DNA of 64,000 nucleotides from Morchella semilibera (Eukaryota > Ascomycota > Pezizomycetes > Pezizales > Morchellaceae): contig WBVU01000004.1 in the NCBI GenBank assembly GCA_009192285.1, forward strand, positions 62,001 through 126,000, given 5' to 3'. A program made the translations under genes and the position numbers. Numbering within the stretch: position 1 is the first letter of the stretch; the number at the start of each line of letters is the position of its first letter. Of the stretch, positions 1 to 11,668 are shown piece by piece. A model generated the notes under the pieces. It did not search any database. It was given only the letters and a program-made list of their open reading frames with translations, and had not been told where the DNA came from.

Positions 1-438
1 CGATTTCTGCTGTGTGTTGTACCACAGCAGCAGCAGTCTCCCTTCGGATATGCACGTGTGATATCCGCTGCATTGTAATCATTTCTCCCAGCGCAGGGAA
101 TATTCTACGCGTCTTTGGAACATGAGTTTATCGGGCGATTGTGTACTATACCCATTCCATGTATGCATCTACCATCGGTATTGGTATATTGGGCAAGTGT
201 GATAGGGCACAGCGATCGATATCAGTTATAACTCATGTGATCCATGTCATGGTTGTCCAATCATGTATGGTCACTCGTAACAGGGATCTCAGAGACAAGA
301 AAAAAGAAAAAGAGAAAAAAAGAAAAAGAGAAAAAAAGAAAAAAAGAAAAAAGAAAAAAGAAGGTATCATGATTCGTTTCCTCTAATTGCCCATCTGATC
401 TTCAACTATACTTGTGGTATCATATAAAAGTGAATCCT
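1..438. other. Intergenic, downstream of MCM4, with purine-rich tract
   Basis: No credible gene. Positions about 295-362 are an almost pure A/G tract (runs of A broken by single G). It creates a Lys/Glu-rich open frame that looks like low-complexity sequence rather than coding DNA. The 3' UTR of the minus-strand MCM4 gene must lie here. A second purine tract of the same kind sits in an intron of the cystathionine beta-synthase gene. Confidence 0.6.
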
Positions 439-3400
439 CTAAAAGGTACTAATCTTCCTAATTACTCTCCTGGCACCATCCCCGCTGACCCTGACAATTC
501 CCTCCGTCTCAAGTCCCCGAACAACCTCGGCGAACTCCCCGCTCTCCACCTTCTTTCCGCTCTGCTCCTGGAGTCTCTTCAATACCTCTGTGTATCTGAC
601 ACCTCCAGCGGCAGCGGCTGGACCTCTACTCATTTCATCCAATAGACTAGCAAGAGCGCCTTTAAGGTCACCCTTTCTACGTCTTTCGGCGTTGGATACA
701 CCTCCGAGAAGATCCATATCAATACGTCCGGTGAGAGGATCGGTCGCAGATTCCTTGATGGCGGAACGGATGAGACGAACAGCCTCAGCCACATCGTCAA
801 CAGTGACTTCGTTTGATAATCGCATCTTGGCGTGCGCCTCTGAAAGGCGAATCATGCTCTCCAACTGTCTAGTTGTAGCTGTGATTCTTCTCTCGGCAGC
901 TCTAACGTCTTCTCCTAGTTTTCTCAACTCAACATAGGCCTTTACTAGCTCGTCCGCAGCAGTGCTAGACAATTTTGGGTGAATATTCTGTCTTGCGTAT
1001 GAGATATATGCGGTAAGCGTCTCAACTGGAACGATCTCGCTAGTGCCAGCAGCAGACTCTGGATTGTCTTCCAAGTACATCCCGAGCATGTGCTTCGCCA
1101 GTCTACGGTCTGCAGTCTCATCTACACGATCAAGCACCAAGTACACCAAATCGAAACGCGATAGAAGGGTAGGTGGTAAGTCAATGTTCTGCGGGACTGG
1201 AAGATTGGGGTTGTATTTACTCCCAATCGGATTGGCGGATGCAAGGATACTGCTACGAGCGTTTAGGGTGGTGATGATCCCAGCTTTGGCTATCGAGACT
1301 GTCTGCTGTTCCATCACTTCGTGGAGGACAGAGCGAGTTGCTTCTGACATCTTATCAAACTCGTCGATGCAGCAGACACCGCCGTCAGAAAGGACAAGCG
1401 CACCAGACTCGAGCACAAGCTGGCGAGTTTCCGGATCTCGGGTGACATATGCAGTCAGACCGACTGCGGACGAACCTTTACCGGAGGTGTAAACACCACG
1501 GGGAGCAATTTTGTGGACATATTGGAGGAGCTGAGACTTTGATGTCGAGGGATCACCGCAGAGGAGAACATTAATATCACCTCGGTAACGAGGCGCACCA
1601 CCTCTTTCGAACGTCTTATTAGTACCTCCAAAAAGTTGGAGCAGAACTCCCTTTTTAACATCTTCCATCTCGTAAATTGAAGGGGCAAGAGAACGAGAAA
1701 GGAGTTCATAAACGTCGTAACGGTTCGCAATCGCCTTGATCTTGTCGATTTCTTCATCAGAGAGCTTGCGGACTTCGTCAAGGTCGGACGCAACCTGACC
1801 CGCCACCTCCTCTTCCAAAGTTGATGTATCTTGCCCCATGCGGCGTTTATCCACTTTTTGAATGTGAAGGACATCGACATATGTTTTGAACAAACTCTTG
1901 ATGTTGCGCTGTCTCGGATTCACACGGACGGGGACAGATCTAAAGATGCCGGTAACTTCGATCCTGTCTCCAGCTTTTGCAACATCACAGAGCTCGTCGT
2001 AGCAGCACAAAGAAACAGAGTGAGGTGTCTGGCCGTCAGGAACGGAGTCTGGAGTTTCTTGTAGCTTTATGACCTGTTTGTCCGAAAAGTCGGAGCGATT
2101 ATGCACAATCTGCATTGAATTTGGGGATTTGCAGACTTCACGCGGGCACTCAGTAGGTTCGGCAATTTTGCCCCGGTCAATTTCTACCGTAACAGTATGC
2201 CCACACACATGGCAACGGAAGAATGCTATCAGAATTAGCTATATGAAACAAAAAATATCCGGTTGCATGGCATACCCTTGTTCATGTCCGGGATGATTGG
2301 GGTGACTCGAATAACCAATCCCTTTACGCTGATAACCTTATCGATATCTATTACACTCGTTAGCAATTGGACTCAAAGGAAGATTAATAGACCTACCCGC
2401 TGGATTCAAGTCCCTCATGTTCACGCTTTTCTCTAGATTGAACGGCCTGGCCTTGTAGATCCTCTCCATACAATCTTGGTACTCTTCTTTATCTGCACCG
2501 TCCTCCTCCAACATCTCCAGCATGGTGTCCTTCACGCAGGTATCCATGATCGGGATGATTTCTTGGGGGTAATTAAGGAGCTGGTGAAAAAACCTTTTTG
2601 TCGGTGGATAACTCCTAAGGTTCCTGACATCAAGATTAAGGTTGCTGGTCCCGAGAGACCTCATCTGCCTCAACATATCCACGTAAACCAACTCTTCCCC
2701 TTGTCCCGGCGCGACAAACTCATCGTCCATACGCATGCGATAGCGACGCTTAAAATCCCGAAGGAATTTCCGGAACGCCTGAGTAGATTCTTCCACCGAG
2801 ACGTTGGTGCCCCAAATGAGTCGTTTAGGGCCGTCTGAGATTTCGGATGTAGGGCCAGCACTATACGTCGCAGAATCGGAGGGCGGGTGTGCAGCGTCAG
2901 TGCCACGGACAGGAAGGCCCTGCTCGTCGACATAGAGGCGGCGTCGAGTAGGGGTAGCAGAGTTGATGCCGGAAAATTGCAAGTCCCCACGGCGGGAACG
3001 GGCGGGGGTGCTAGCGATTGCATCTCCGTTCCTGGGTTTCTACAAGCATTAGTATATATAACTGAAACATAATGATATATAATTGGAAGTTCAATCCTAG
3101 AGTAATTGAGCAAACGCACCTTCTCAACACACCAGCACTAGAACTTGGACCAGCTCTCGGAGTTCTCACATCCATCGGTGTGGCCATGTCTCTATCCGGG
3201 GAAGAACTAGGTATATATCCCATTGGTGAAGAGCCTACGTCTCATTAAAACTTGACATGGAAAGATATCTGATGAAAAGACCTACCACCGCTCATGTCAC
3301 TATCCAATGCTGCCCTGCCTCTGATGGCTGCTAGTCTCCCCCCGCCACAGGAGGAGGATTTCTCCTCTCTTCGATGGGAGTTGGCGAACTCATTCCAACA

Positions 3401-3582
3401 GGGTCACTCGACTGCATGGGGCTTGAAGTTAAGCCTCCATAAAAGAGTGGCGGAGATGTTGCCGCATTCTCTTCTTCTGCTGGTGGAGGGAGGGGTGTAC
3501 TGGTAACATTGCGGCCAGGACGCGGGGTAGATTGCTGTGAAGAGGATTGGCGGGCAGAGCGACGTCTGGCTGGTGCGGACAT
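439..3582 (-). CDS. MCM4: DNA replication licensing factor MCM4
   Basis: One of the six MCM2-7 subunits of the replicative helicase, acting in the nucleus. Proposed exons on the minus strand: 3582-3286, 3234-3120, 3031-2397, 2347-2276 and 2225-439, with introns of 49-88 bases. Visible motifs: a C4 zinc ribbon (CHVC then CPREVC) at the start of the last exon, the MCM Walker A GDPSTSKSQ, Walker B CIDEFDKM and the arginine finger LLSRFDL. The N-terminus is Ser/Pro-rich with SSP and RRGD motifs, as in fungal MCM4. The model gives about 968 residues, near the family size. Oddity: exon 1 begins in one frame and must end in another. Either one G is missing from the G6 run near 3338-3343, or an unrecognised 77-base intron lies there. 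All other junctions are in phase. The identity is secure; exon 1 is not. Confidence 0.95.
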
Positions 3583-4094
3583 TCGAAAAAACTACCTCTA
3601 TAGATTAATTGAATTGTGTGAAGTTAGTGAGATGGGGTGAGAGGTGAGGTGGAGGTCAATTGGAGCTCTTGACCTGAAAGAAAGCGAAAAGAGGTGTTGT
3701 GTGATGCACGCGTTTGGAAACGCGTAAACAATCCCTGACCCTAAAGTGGACTGTAATGTACAACGCGCTAGGCATCTTTCAGAACTGCCTCATTTCACGT
3801 GTACTTAATTTGCTACTTTTGACATGACCGAGTGATAATTTGTGTACATGAATTCGTTACCGGTACCTGTACGTTGAAAAATCCAATCTTTCTGACCCAT
3901 TACGCCTATGTGTTGAACTAAAGGCCCAAAAAATCCTCCATCTACTCCTGGTAACTACATACATGAAAATAAGGTGACAAGAACGAACCTACCCAACGAA
4001 AATACCCTGAGCCCGCAAAAAAACGTTGAAGTTAGACCAAAAGCGCCCGCCCTCCATCAGCCCGATACCCATACATGAACAAATAGGATGAATC
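3583..4094. other. Intergenic between MCM4 and cystathionine beta-synthase
   Basis: About 510 bases without a gene. It should contain the MCM4 promoter on its left side and the 3' UTR of the cystathionine beta-synthase gene on its right. An ACGCGT (MCB-like) core occurs at about 3708-3713 within cacgcgtttgg, and a second cgcgt at about 3720. This is suggestive because MCB elements drive G1/S genes such as the MCMs in yeasts. Whether it is used here is inference. Confidence 0.45.
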
Positions 4095-5894
4095 TTAAGC
4101 GGAGATTGAGACTTTCTCCTTCTTCCCTTCCTTGACAAGGAATGAAAGCAGATCAACCTTTGTAACGACATGAATAACGGACAGTCCCTCCCCCGGTCCC
4201 ATTCTCTGAGTCACAATTCCAGCGGAGTTGTGCTCAAAAAATCTACTCAAGGCGCTCAAAGGTGTATCCAGGGTGATCTCTTCAAATTTCCGCTTCCACT
4301 GGGTGCCATTGCTTTCATCAGCGGTGTTAGTAACAGATTTGACGGACCCGATTTCATTTGGGTCGGCGACAATCTCCTTAATCTTGGTGAAATCGAACAT
4401 GACCTCCTTGACAGTGGTATGGCTGGTAGCCCATCCACGCGAGATGTGACTGAGCAAGTTACCAAGAGTGACAAGACCAACAAGCCTTCCAGATTTCCCA
4501 AGGACCGGAAGCTGATCGAAGCTCTTTTCACGCATGATCTCGATCGCAGCCTCAGCCGTGGAGGTATCACGGACAGTAACGACAGGCTTCAATTTGAGAT
4601 CCTTGATTTTGGCACCTTGCCACTGCTGAGTTTCCCGGGCTTTCTCAATGTCTTGAGTGGGGATGAAGTCATTATTCTCCATCCAAGAGTCGTCGACAAA
4701 CTTGCTGAGATAGTTACGAACCGAATCAGGGAGGATAACAACAATAACCTTCCCCTCTTGATTGAGTTCTGGATTTGCTTTGATGGCATCGACCATGGCT
4801 GACAATGCAGAGCCAGAAGAACCACCACAAAGAAGCCCTTCTTCCTTGATCAAGCGGCGAGCATATAGGAACGACTCGCGATCGGTAGTCTTTATCCAAG
4901 TATCGACAATCCCCTGTTCGAGTACATCAGGAACAAAATCATAGCCAATGCCTTCAACTTTGTAGGCCTCGTGTGAGGTGTTAAGAGAAGCAGGAAGCGC
5001 CAGAATGGAACCAACTGGATCCGCAGCCACTACGACAACATTTGGATTGTGTTTTCTTAGACCCCTACAGATTTCTATTAGCTCTTGAAATCACGCCATC
5101 CCTTCCCCTCATCTCATCACCGCCCCCCCCCCTCCCAAAAAAAGAAAAAAAGAAAAAAAGAAAAAAAGAAAAAAAAGAGGAAAAAAAAGAGGAAAAAAAA
5201 AGAAGAAAAAAGTAATTCTTACCTTGCAATTCCCGTAATGGTTCCGCCCGTGCCCGCACCGGCAACAATTGCGTCCACCTTCCCGCCTGTCTGAGTCCAG
5301 ATTTCCTCTGCAGTACCCAGCTCGTGGGCCAAAGGATTATTTGGATTTCCATATTGATCCAGGATGATCGAGTTGGGAATCTCCTTCTCGAGCCGCTTCG
5401 CTACACCGATATGGCTTTCTGGAGAATCGAAAGCTGCTTCAGTAGGTGTACGAACGATTTCTGCACCAAGGGCGCGCAAGACAGCGACTTTCTCTGAGGA
5501 CATTTTTTCTGGTAGGGTGATGATTGCACGATACCCCTTGACCGCTGCTACTAGGGCCAGTCCAATACCACTTTGCAGCACACGATTAGCTTAATGGACC
5601 ACGATTAAGGAGGAAAGGAGGAACAGACGTGTTTCCGGACGTAGGCTCAATCAATACATCCCCAGGTTTTATCTTGCCCTCCTTCTCAGCCTGTTCGATC
5701 ATTCTCCGAGCGATTCTGTCCTTGACAGAGCCACCCGCATTGAAAAACTCGCATTTCGCATAGACCGTAGCTTTGATCCCAATGCTCTGGGGAACACGGT
5801 TGAGACGTACAAGTGGTGTGTCGCCGATGTGTTCAATAATATTATTTAAGAAGTTTGTAGGGGGTGTGGGAAGGGGTTTTTGAGTCGACGACAT
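4095..5894 (-). CDS. CYS4: Cystathionine beta-synthase
   Basis: A PLP enzyme of transsulfuration that condenses serine and homocysteine to cystathionine in the cytosol. Three exons on the minus strand: 5894-5629, 5570-5223 and 5064-4095. All are in phase and give 527 residues, close to the fungal size. Residues 1 to about 340 form the fold-type II PLP core. The Schiff-base lysine lies in GGSVKDRI, the substrate loop SGNTGIGL is split by intron 1, and the phosphate loop GTGGTITG ends exon 2. The C-terminal third holds a paired CBS regulatory domain ([19 protein letters not shown], then [17 protein letters not shown]). There is no obvious N-terminal haem CxxH segment, as in yeast Cys4. Intron 2 (158 bases) is long for this locus and carries a polypurine/polypyrimidine tract next to a C run. 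Symbol follows the yeast orthologue. Confidence 0.95.
5065..5222 (-). other. Intron 2 of cystathionine beta-synthase with a strand-asymmetric purine tract
   Basis: A GT-AG intron whose centre (about 5123-5215) is a C9 run and then roughly 80 bases of A runs broken by G on the plus strand. That is polypyrimidine on the coding strand. It lies near the donor, not next to the acceptor, so it is not the ordinary polypyrimidine tract. The length exceeds the other introns in this part of the window (49-88 bases). Confidence 0.75.
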
Positions 5895-6273
5895 TTTTGC
5901 TGTAAATATGTGGGTATGGAGGTAAAATTGACGGACAAGAGAGTTCAGGGTGAAGAGAGCAAAGGATCTACTGTACTGGGGTTAGGGTTAATGGAGGGGC
6001 AACGCAGGTTCAGCTTCAAGATTGCGACATTCCGCCTCTAGCCGCACCCCACCATCTTCTTTGCTTGGCACACACTCGCGAACGGGAATCACCGACCTAC
6101 TCAAGCTACACTCCCGTAGATAGGGCTCACTCAGACACCAATTATTTTAACAGCATTGTATACTCGGGTCGTTACTGTATGGGAAATATCACCCTAAACT
6201 CATGTAAAGGGTAAAGAAAAAAGAAAGAAAAAAAAGAGTGCAGTACAGAGGATGTACTAATAGCCGTGCGCTT
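5895..6273. other. Intergenic, cystathionine beta-synthase promoter side
   Basis: 378 bases between the start of the cystathionine beta-synthase gene and the stop of the oligopeptidase gene, both on the minus strand. It must hold the promoter of the former and the 3' UTR of the latter. No specific site recognised. Confidence 0.4.
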
Positions 6274-8627
6274 CTAAGACGACCCCTTCGAAAGCCCCAA
6301 ATCTTCAAAGAATGCGTCGGAGTTAGGCTCCCTTCCCAAGAATTGCTTGAGAGTTTCCATCTCATCTTGACTTCCACCTCTTTCAAGGACAGTATGGCGG
6401 TACCGCCTTCCTTGGACACCATCCATCGGGTCCTTCTTAAACGCCGAGTAGAACATATCGGTTGAAAAAACTTGGGACCTGTATATCTAGTTAGATATCA
6501 ATGATAAAAACCTGTAGGTAATAATAAACCGCATACCAAAGGTAGCCGTAGTAACCAGCATCATATCCGCCCATAAGATGTCCAAACGTTGCTTCTCCAT
6601 GTCCATACTCCTATGATATTGAATGAGCGATGCTGAATGAGAAACAATCAAAGGCCAGAATTATACTTACATCGCCTAGCTCTTGCGGTGGGTCTAAGAG
6701 CGTAATCTCCGTGCGAAGTTTGTTGAATTCAATAGCCGGGTTAAGCTTCTTTACATCATCATGAGACTGCAGAGTGTGAACCTTCATGTCAAAGAAAGCA
6801 AAATGAAGTTGACGGAGATTGAACAGCGCATCGTTGACATGTTTTGTGTTAATAATGGTCTTAACAAGGTCTTCAGGAATTTTCTCGCCGGTTTTATAGT
6901 GAGATGAGAGCGAGGTAATCTCGGATGCTGTCCAACACCAATTTTCAAGCATCTGAGAAGGTGCCTCCACAAAATCGCGGACGACATTGGTGCCGTGGAA
7001 CCGTGCATAGCGTGTTCTTGCAACGAGATCGTGGATACCGTGACCGAGTTCGTGGAAAAGGGTAACCACTTCGTCATGTTGTAATAAGGATGGCTTCTTT
7101 TCTGTTGGCTTGGAGAAGTTGCAGACAAGAGCTGTTGCAGGATAACGCCTCTTCCCCTCCTTGTCTAAGAAGCCCTATAAGTAGCAACGGCATCAGCAAA
7201 TGATTTTGGGGGAGTAAACAGAGACCAATATACCTGTTGCAGGTTGAAGTTGGCCGCATGCCCATACTTTCCTTCTCTCGGGTGCAGATCAAGGTAGAGC
7301 CATCCGACAAATTCCTGCTCGGAACCATCTTTGGGTTTCTCATTGTAAACACGGAACTGCTTGGTGTCCTCGTGCCAAACATGCCTTTCTTCTCCCGTCA
7401 CCTCAACAAATTCCAATCCAAACAGAGTCTCAAAAATCCTCATCATTCCCCCAATTGTATGTTGAATAGGGAAGTACTCAGCAACCTTCTGAGCATCGAG
7501 CTTGTACTCATTCTCAAGGAGCATGCGGTCATAATATCTACAATAAGCCCATTAGCTTCGCCCAAAAATGAATCCAAGGGCCGTTGTACCTATGATCCCA
7601 GATGTAGTAATGCCCATCATCAGTTACGTTGTTAGCCTGGGTGTCGGCCTTTTTAAACTCTCTCAACCGAGCAATTTCCTTCTCTCCTCCTGGAATAAGT
7701 CTTTTCCGCAAGTCATTGAGGAATTCATAGACTTTCTCAGGAGTTTTTGCCATCTTGACATCGAGTACAAATTCGGAATGTGACTTGAACCCTAAGAGCC
7801 TGGCCTTCTCATCCCGGAGTTCAATGGACTTCTTGAAGACTGGAATATTCTCATTGCACTTGTTCTCGTTGCCGATGAAAACCTTTTTCCTTGTCTCTGG
7901 ATTGATTGCGTACTTCATTGCCGGAAAAAGGTCGGGGTACTTATAAGTCAACCAAAGCTTTCCTTCGTTCTCTCCTTCGCCTTTTTTCAAACCACCCAAA
8001 ACATCCTCTGAGACTCCCTTAAGCTCCTCTGGTGTGAACCAGATCCCGCCATTCTCCTCATTAAGACGCTTCGAGAATTCAATACTGAGCGTTGACAATT
8101 CCTTCTTGATCTCTTTGAAACGCTCACGCTTGTCCTCAGGAAGGGCCAGACCGTTCCTGATGTATTCCTTGTTCATCTTCTCCAGGAGACGTAGCGACTC
8201 CGAATCTTTCGTTTCATTCTTTGAAGCAACAGCTGAAACCAACCTGTAAATGTCTTGACGCATGGAAGATTCGATCCCGAATTCCTAAGAAGCGATTCTG
8301 GATCAATTCCCCGGATCATTTTACCAGAAATGAGTAGTTACTAACCTCGAGTTCCTTCTCAGACTGGCTACTGGCATCACGCAAAGCCTTGTCCGTGCTG
8401 ACGTACTGATAGAAACCCAGGATGGCAACCTCGAGACTCATGTAGTTTTCATCATCGGCTAAAGGCTTGATGACATTTTCGAAGGTAGCATTCTCTGGGG
8501 TGATCTCTGCGGCAAGGGTGTCATCGAGCTTACGCGAGCTTTCAATAATACGCTGGGTGTCCTTCTTAATCGTCTCGGGGGTATGGGTGAATCTAGGAGC
8601 TGGAGGTGGAGTCGGGTAGGCGCCCAT
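6274..8627 (-). CDS. PRD1: M3 family zinc oligopeptidase (saccharolysin / thimet oligopeptidase)
   Basis: A cytosolic or organellar zinc metallopeptidase that degrades short peptides, including mitochondrial presequence peptides in yeast. Six minus-strand exons, all in phase: 8627-8346, 8284-7590, 7537-7234, 7174-6671, 6610-6537 and 6478-6274. They give 687 residues, near the usual 680-710. The catalytic motif HELGHGIHD (HEXXH) and the downstream third zinc ligand in FVEAPSQMLE are both in exon 4. The region YGYLWSQVFSTDMF in the last exons is typical of M3 enzymes. The start chosen is the ATG before GAYPTPPPAPRF. The same frame stays open upstream to an ATG at 8942. That would add about 105 residues, including a hydrophobic stretch, but these look like translated UTR. 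Symbol follows the yeast orthologue. Confidence 0.93.
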
Positions 8628-8942
8628 GCTGAGCGTTGTAAGAAACTTGTTAGATAGTAAAGTACGGAAGGTTTGGTTGTAGGGGAGTTGAGAGCGGGGG
8701 AATTGACGAAGTAAAGCACACAGACGGGGAAGGGGAGCCACGATTGAGAACGAAGAGGAGAGCAAAAGGATGAAGAGTGAGAAGGAAAAGAAAATGAAGG
8801 AGACCTTGAAGGATGATGATATGACAGCCAGTGCGGGGAATTGAAGTGTGGGGTAGCGGGGAATGTGTCGATGAGATCGATAATCCTCGAGGAGAGATGA
8901 AACTACATGTACTGTACTACATGTACTTACCGTTTTGTCCAT

Positions 8943-9543
8943 ATCGCCCCCACGTCTGTAACAAATAATACAAGGAGTACGGAATAGAGCAGCATCTTGT
9001 TAAAATGATAAGGGAGATTACGGCCTCTTGCTCTAATATATATACTCAGGATCAGAGCGCCAAAATATCATACGAACAGACAACGCTGCAACAACATACA
9101 TACATGTATGTACTTTCGGTTTCGGTTCTCATTCCAGTTCTGGTTCTCGTTCCGATTCAGGTTTCAGTTTCAGTCAATTCCGCTTCTATTTAATCACATG
9201 AGTAGGACAAAGAGCGCCGGAGTGTTCGTTTTATGGACTTATATCTAAAAACCTTGAAATTATCGAAAAGGGGGGATGTTATTTATCCCTTACTTTGAAC
9301 CTATATGGTGTAGTTGAGTTCATCCCCTATTTCTATACTAAACTTTAGGACACCATCGCGATCGCCGGACATACAAATAAGCTAATAAGAAAAAATTCGT
9401 TGTCCTAGTAACCATAACTTTTACCCCTCCAGGGACTACCTCCTCATATTTGTACTATGGACTCGTCGATATCATAAATAGCACCGTCTTATAGAGTGAA
9501 TAATTATTCCGATCCGACTATATACTCCATGGAAATATCACAA
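8943..9543. other. Intergenic with a degenerate GGTTC-type minisatellite
   Basis: 600 bases between the oligopeptidase promoter side and the 3' end of the carboxylesterase gene. Around 9115-9178 the sequence is a degenerate short tandem repeat of a GGTTCN/CAGTTC unit. Just before it, at about 9092-9112, lies a palindromic cluster of the TACATGTA motif. No gene seen. Confidence 0.5.
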
Positions 9544-11668
9544 TCAACACCCTAACTCATGCCAGATTGTTCCCCAAAACTTTAGCTGCTCTTTTCTGTA
9601 CTCATCCCTCTCCACGTATGTCCTGTTCGAATTAAAAACTATGTTCGACGCAGAATCACTATATTCAGGCCATTTTGTGGCACCCTTGACTACATCGTAA
9701 TTAAAAGACAAGTCAGCAAAATGATAGATTATATAAGCATCCAAATAGAGCATGGGCAATTAAACGATTATTTACCTCCATGGTTGTTCGGGTCTAGGTC
9801 ATGAGCGAAACTAATCCAACTTCTCGAAATCAAGCGGGATAATGCATTGACCGCTGGATCTGGCCCCACATATGTTGATATGTTTGGGCTAGGGTTATTA
9901 AAAACAAAGCCAATCTGCACCCAGGCAAGTTAGTATTTACCAACCAGCAACTTTGGTATCGACCTACTCACCTCCGCATAATGTGTTGCATATACCGGAG
10001 CCACCTCTGTGATGTCCTTAAGTTTACCATTCCACGGTGATTGATCAAACCTGTACGAAAAAACCTTGTTTCCTCTATTCACGAAATGCTCGCATGTTTG
10101 CCTCCTACCCGCATGCATGGCAATGTCCCCAACTATAGCAGCTGATCTTTTGTACTGATATCCCTGGTCTTCGAATCGTTCAGATCCAGTGTTGAAGGGA
10201 CAGCCTAGGGCAGGGTCATCTGGATATAATTCCAAAATTTTTTCCACGGAAGATGGCGTGGTAGCTGGGAAAGATCCATCTTTAGAACCCCATTAGCATT
10301 GGTATATCCCCTAGATTCATGCAGGTTGTGACATACTCAAAAGATACCTCCTCAGGTCATCCGTGGTGTTAATAAGATTTCTAGGGCCAAGATATGTTGC
10401 AGTTCCCTCGTCCTGTATCTCGTCTTAGCCACAAGTATATAGACCACGGTTCTGCCGCCACGGGAACATACAGTATTTGCACCAACCAGGATGGGCACAT
10501 GTGCAAACGCTCCAGCTGCCATCAGATCCGACGGCCAGCTAGTAATGAAATCACCATCAATCACTGGCATCCATGTGTATACTTCTGGCTGTAGCGCATT
10601 GAATAATGTCTCGTAGGGAACCTCCCGTAGGCACTGGAGACGATCCGATGTATCTGTACAGCTATGGAAAAGTTAATATAAGAACATCAAGGTAATGTAA
10701 TAATATGCGGTATAGTGTAACTTACCCAACTATATCTACAAGGGACTTATATATCTCATCATAGTGCCCCAATGAATTTACTATCGCAGATTAGCATGCA
10801 CATATATGGCGCGGTTATATATACCACAAACATTCTCTAGGATTTGCTTACAGCTTTGTCCCAGAGCTGTTCCGCTCTGTAGAATTCCCGCACGAAATAA
10901 TCCATCGTTGTTTCCATTGTACGCAATTAGATGGTAGCCTACCGAATATGCCCCCGCGGACTAACTCAGACTATTAGTCTCCCGCTACAAAAACACGCCA
11001 GGGATGACACAGTATACCTCGCCCCAGATTGTAACTTTGTCTCTATCACCACCAAATGCTCCTATGTTCTCTCTAACCCATCTCAATGCCTGTCGCTGAT
11101 CAAACAAGCCAGCATTTGAATTTCCAGAGTTGAAAACATCCTGTCCAGCTAAAAATCCAAAACCTGCCAGCCTGTAGTTGATCGCGATGGCAATGACAGG
11201 CTTATTGATAGCAACACTAGCATTAACAATATACGATAGCTCATATCTTGGGTCCGCTGATGCCCCTCCAGAGAACCCTCCTCCATATATCCAGACCATA
11301 ACTGGCAATCCCTCCCCTCCCCCGGAAGGCCTAACAACATCTAGCGTCAGGCAGTCCTCATCCAAAGCCCGACCCTCGGCAAACGGTCCAACCCCGGGGC
11401 ATGATGGCCCCCGTTCCGTGGCATTGAGTGTTCCGTTCCATTTTTTCGGAGGCTGGGGGTGTCTGAAACGGAGATTACCAACAGGAGGCGCAGCAAATGG
11501 GATACTGAAGAATTCGTCGATATCGAAGGCAGGCTGGTAATTGCCAACAATAGTACCGTTTTTTACAGTAACAGTAGGCGATACTGAGGAGCTTCCATTG
11601 TTCTTGAACGGCGGTGCTGCTCCAAGTGCTACTGCTGCTGTAACTAATAAGCCTAGAGAGAAAATCAT
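9544..11668 (-). CDS. Secreted type-B carboxylesterase / lipase
   Basis: An alpha/beta-hydrolase that cleaves carboxylic esters, probably outside the cell. Eight minus-strand exons, all in phase: 11668-11018, 10960-10852, 10780-10726, 10661-10472, 10412-10337, 10279-9972, 9914-9776 and 9689-9544. They give 557 residues, the normal size. The N-terminus (MIFSLGLLVTAAVALGAAP) is a signal peptide. The type-B motif EDCLTLDVVRP, the oxyanion stretch VWIYGGGFSGG and the nucleophile elbow GESAG (split by intron 1) are visible. The acid residue is probably in GANTDEGT and the catalytic His in ATHYAEIGFVF, both formed across junctions. NxS/T glycosylation sites are frequent. Seven short introns are many for a gene of this size. 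The substrate cannot be told from sequence. Confidence 0.9.

Noticed and set aside
141-386. Open frame ending in a long Lys/Glu stretch
   Set aside because: The charged part is just the purine tract at 295-362 read as codons; the front has no gene-like features.
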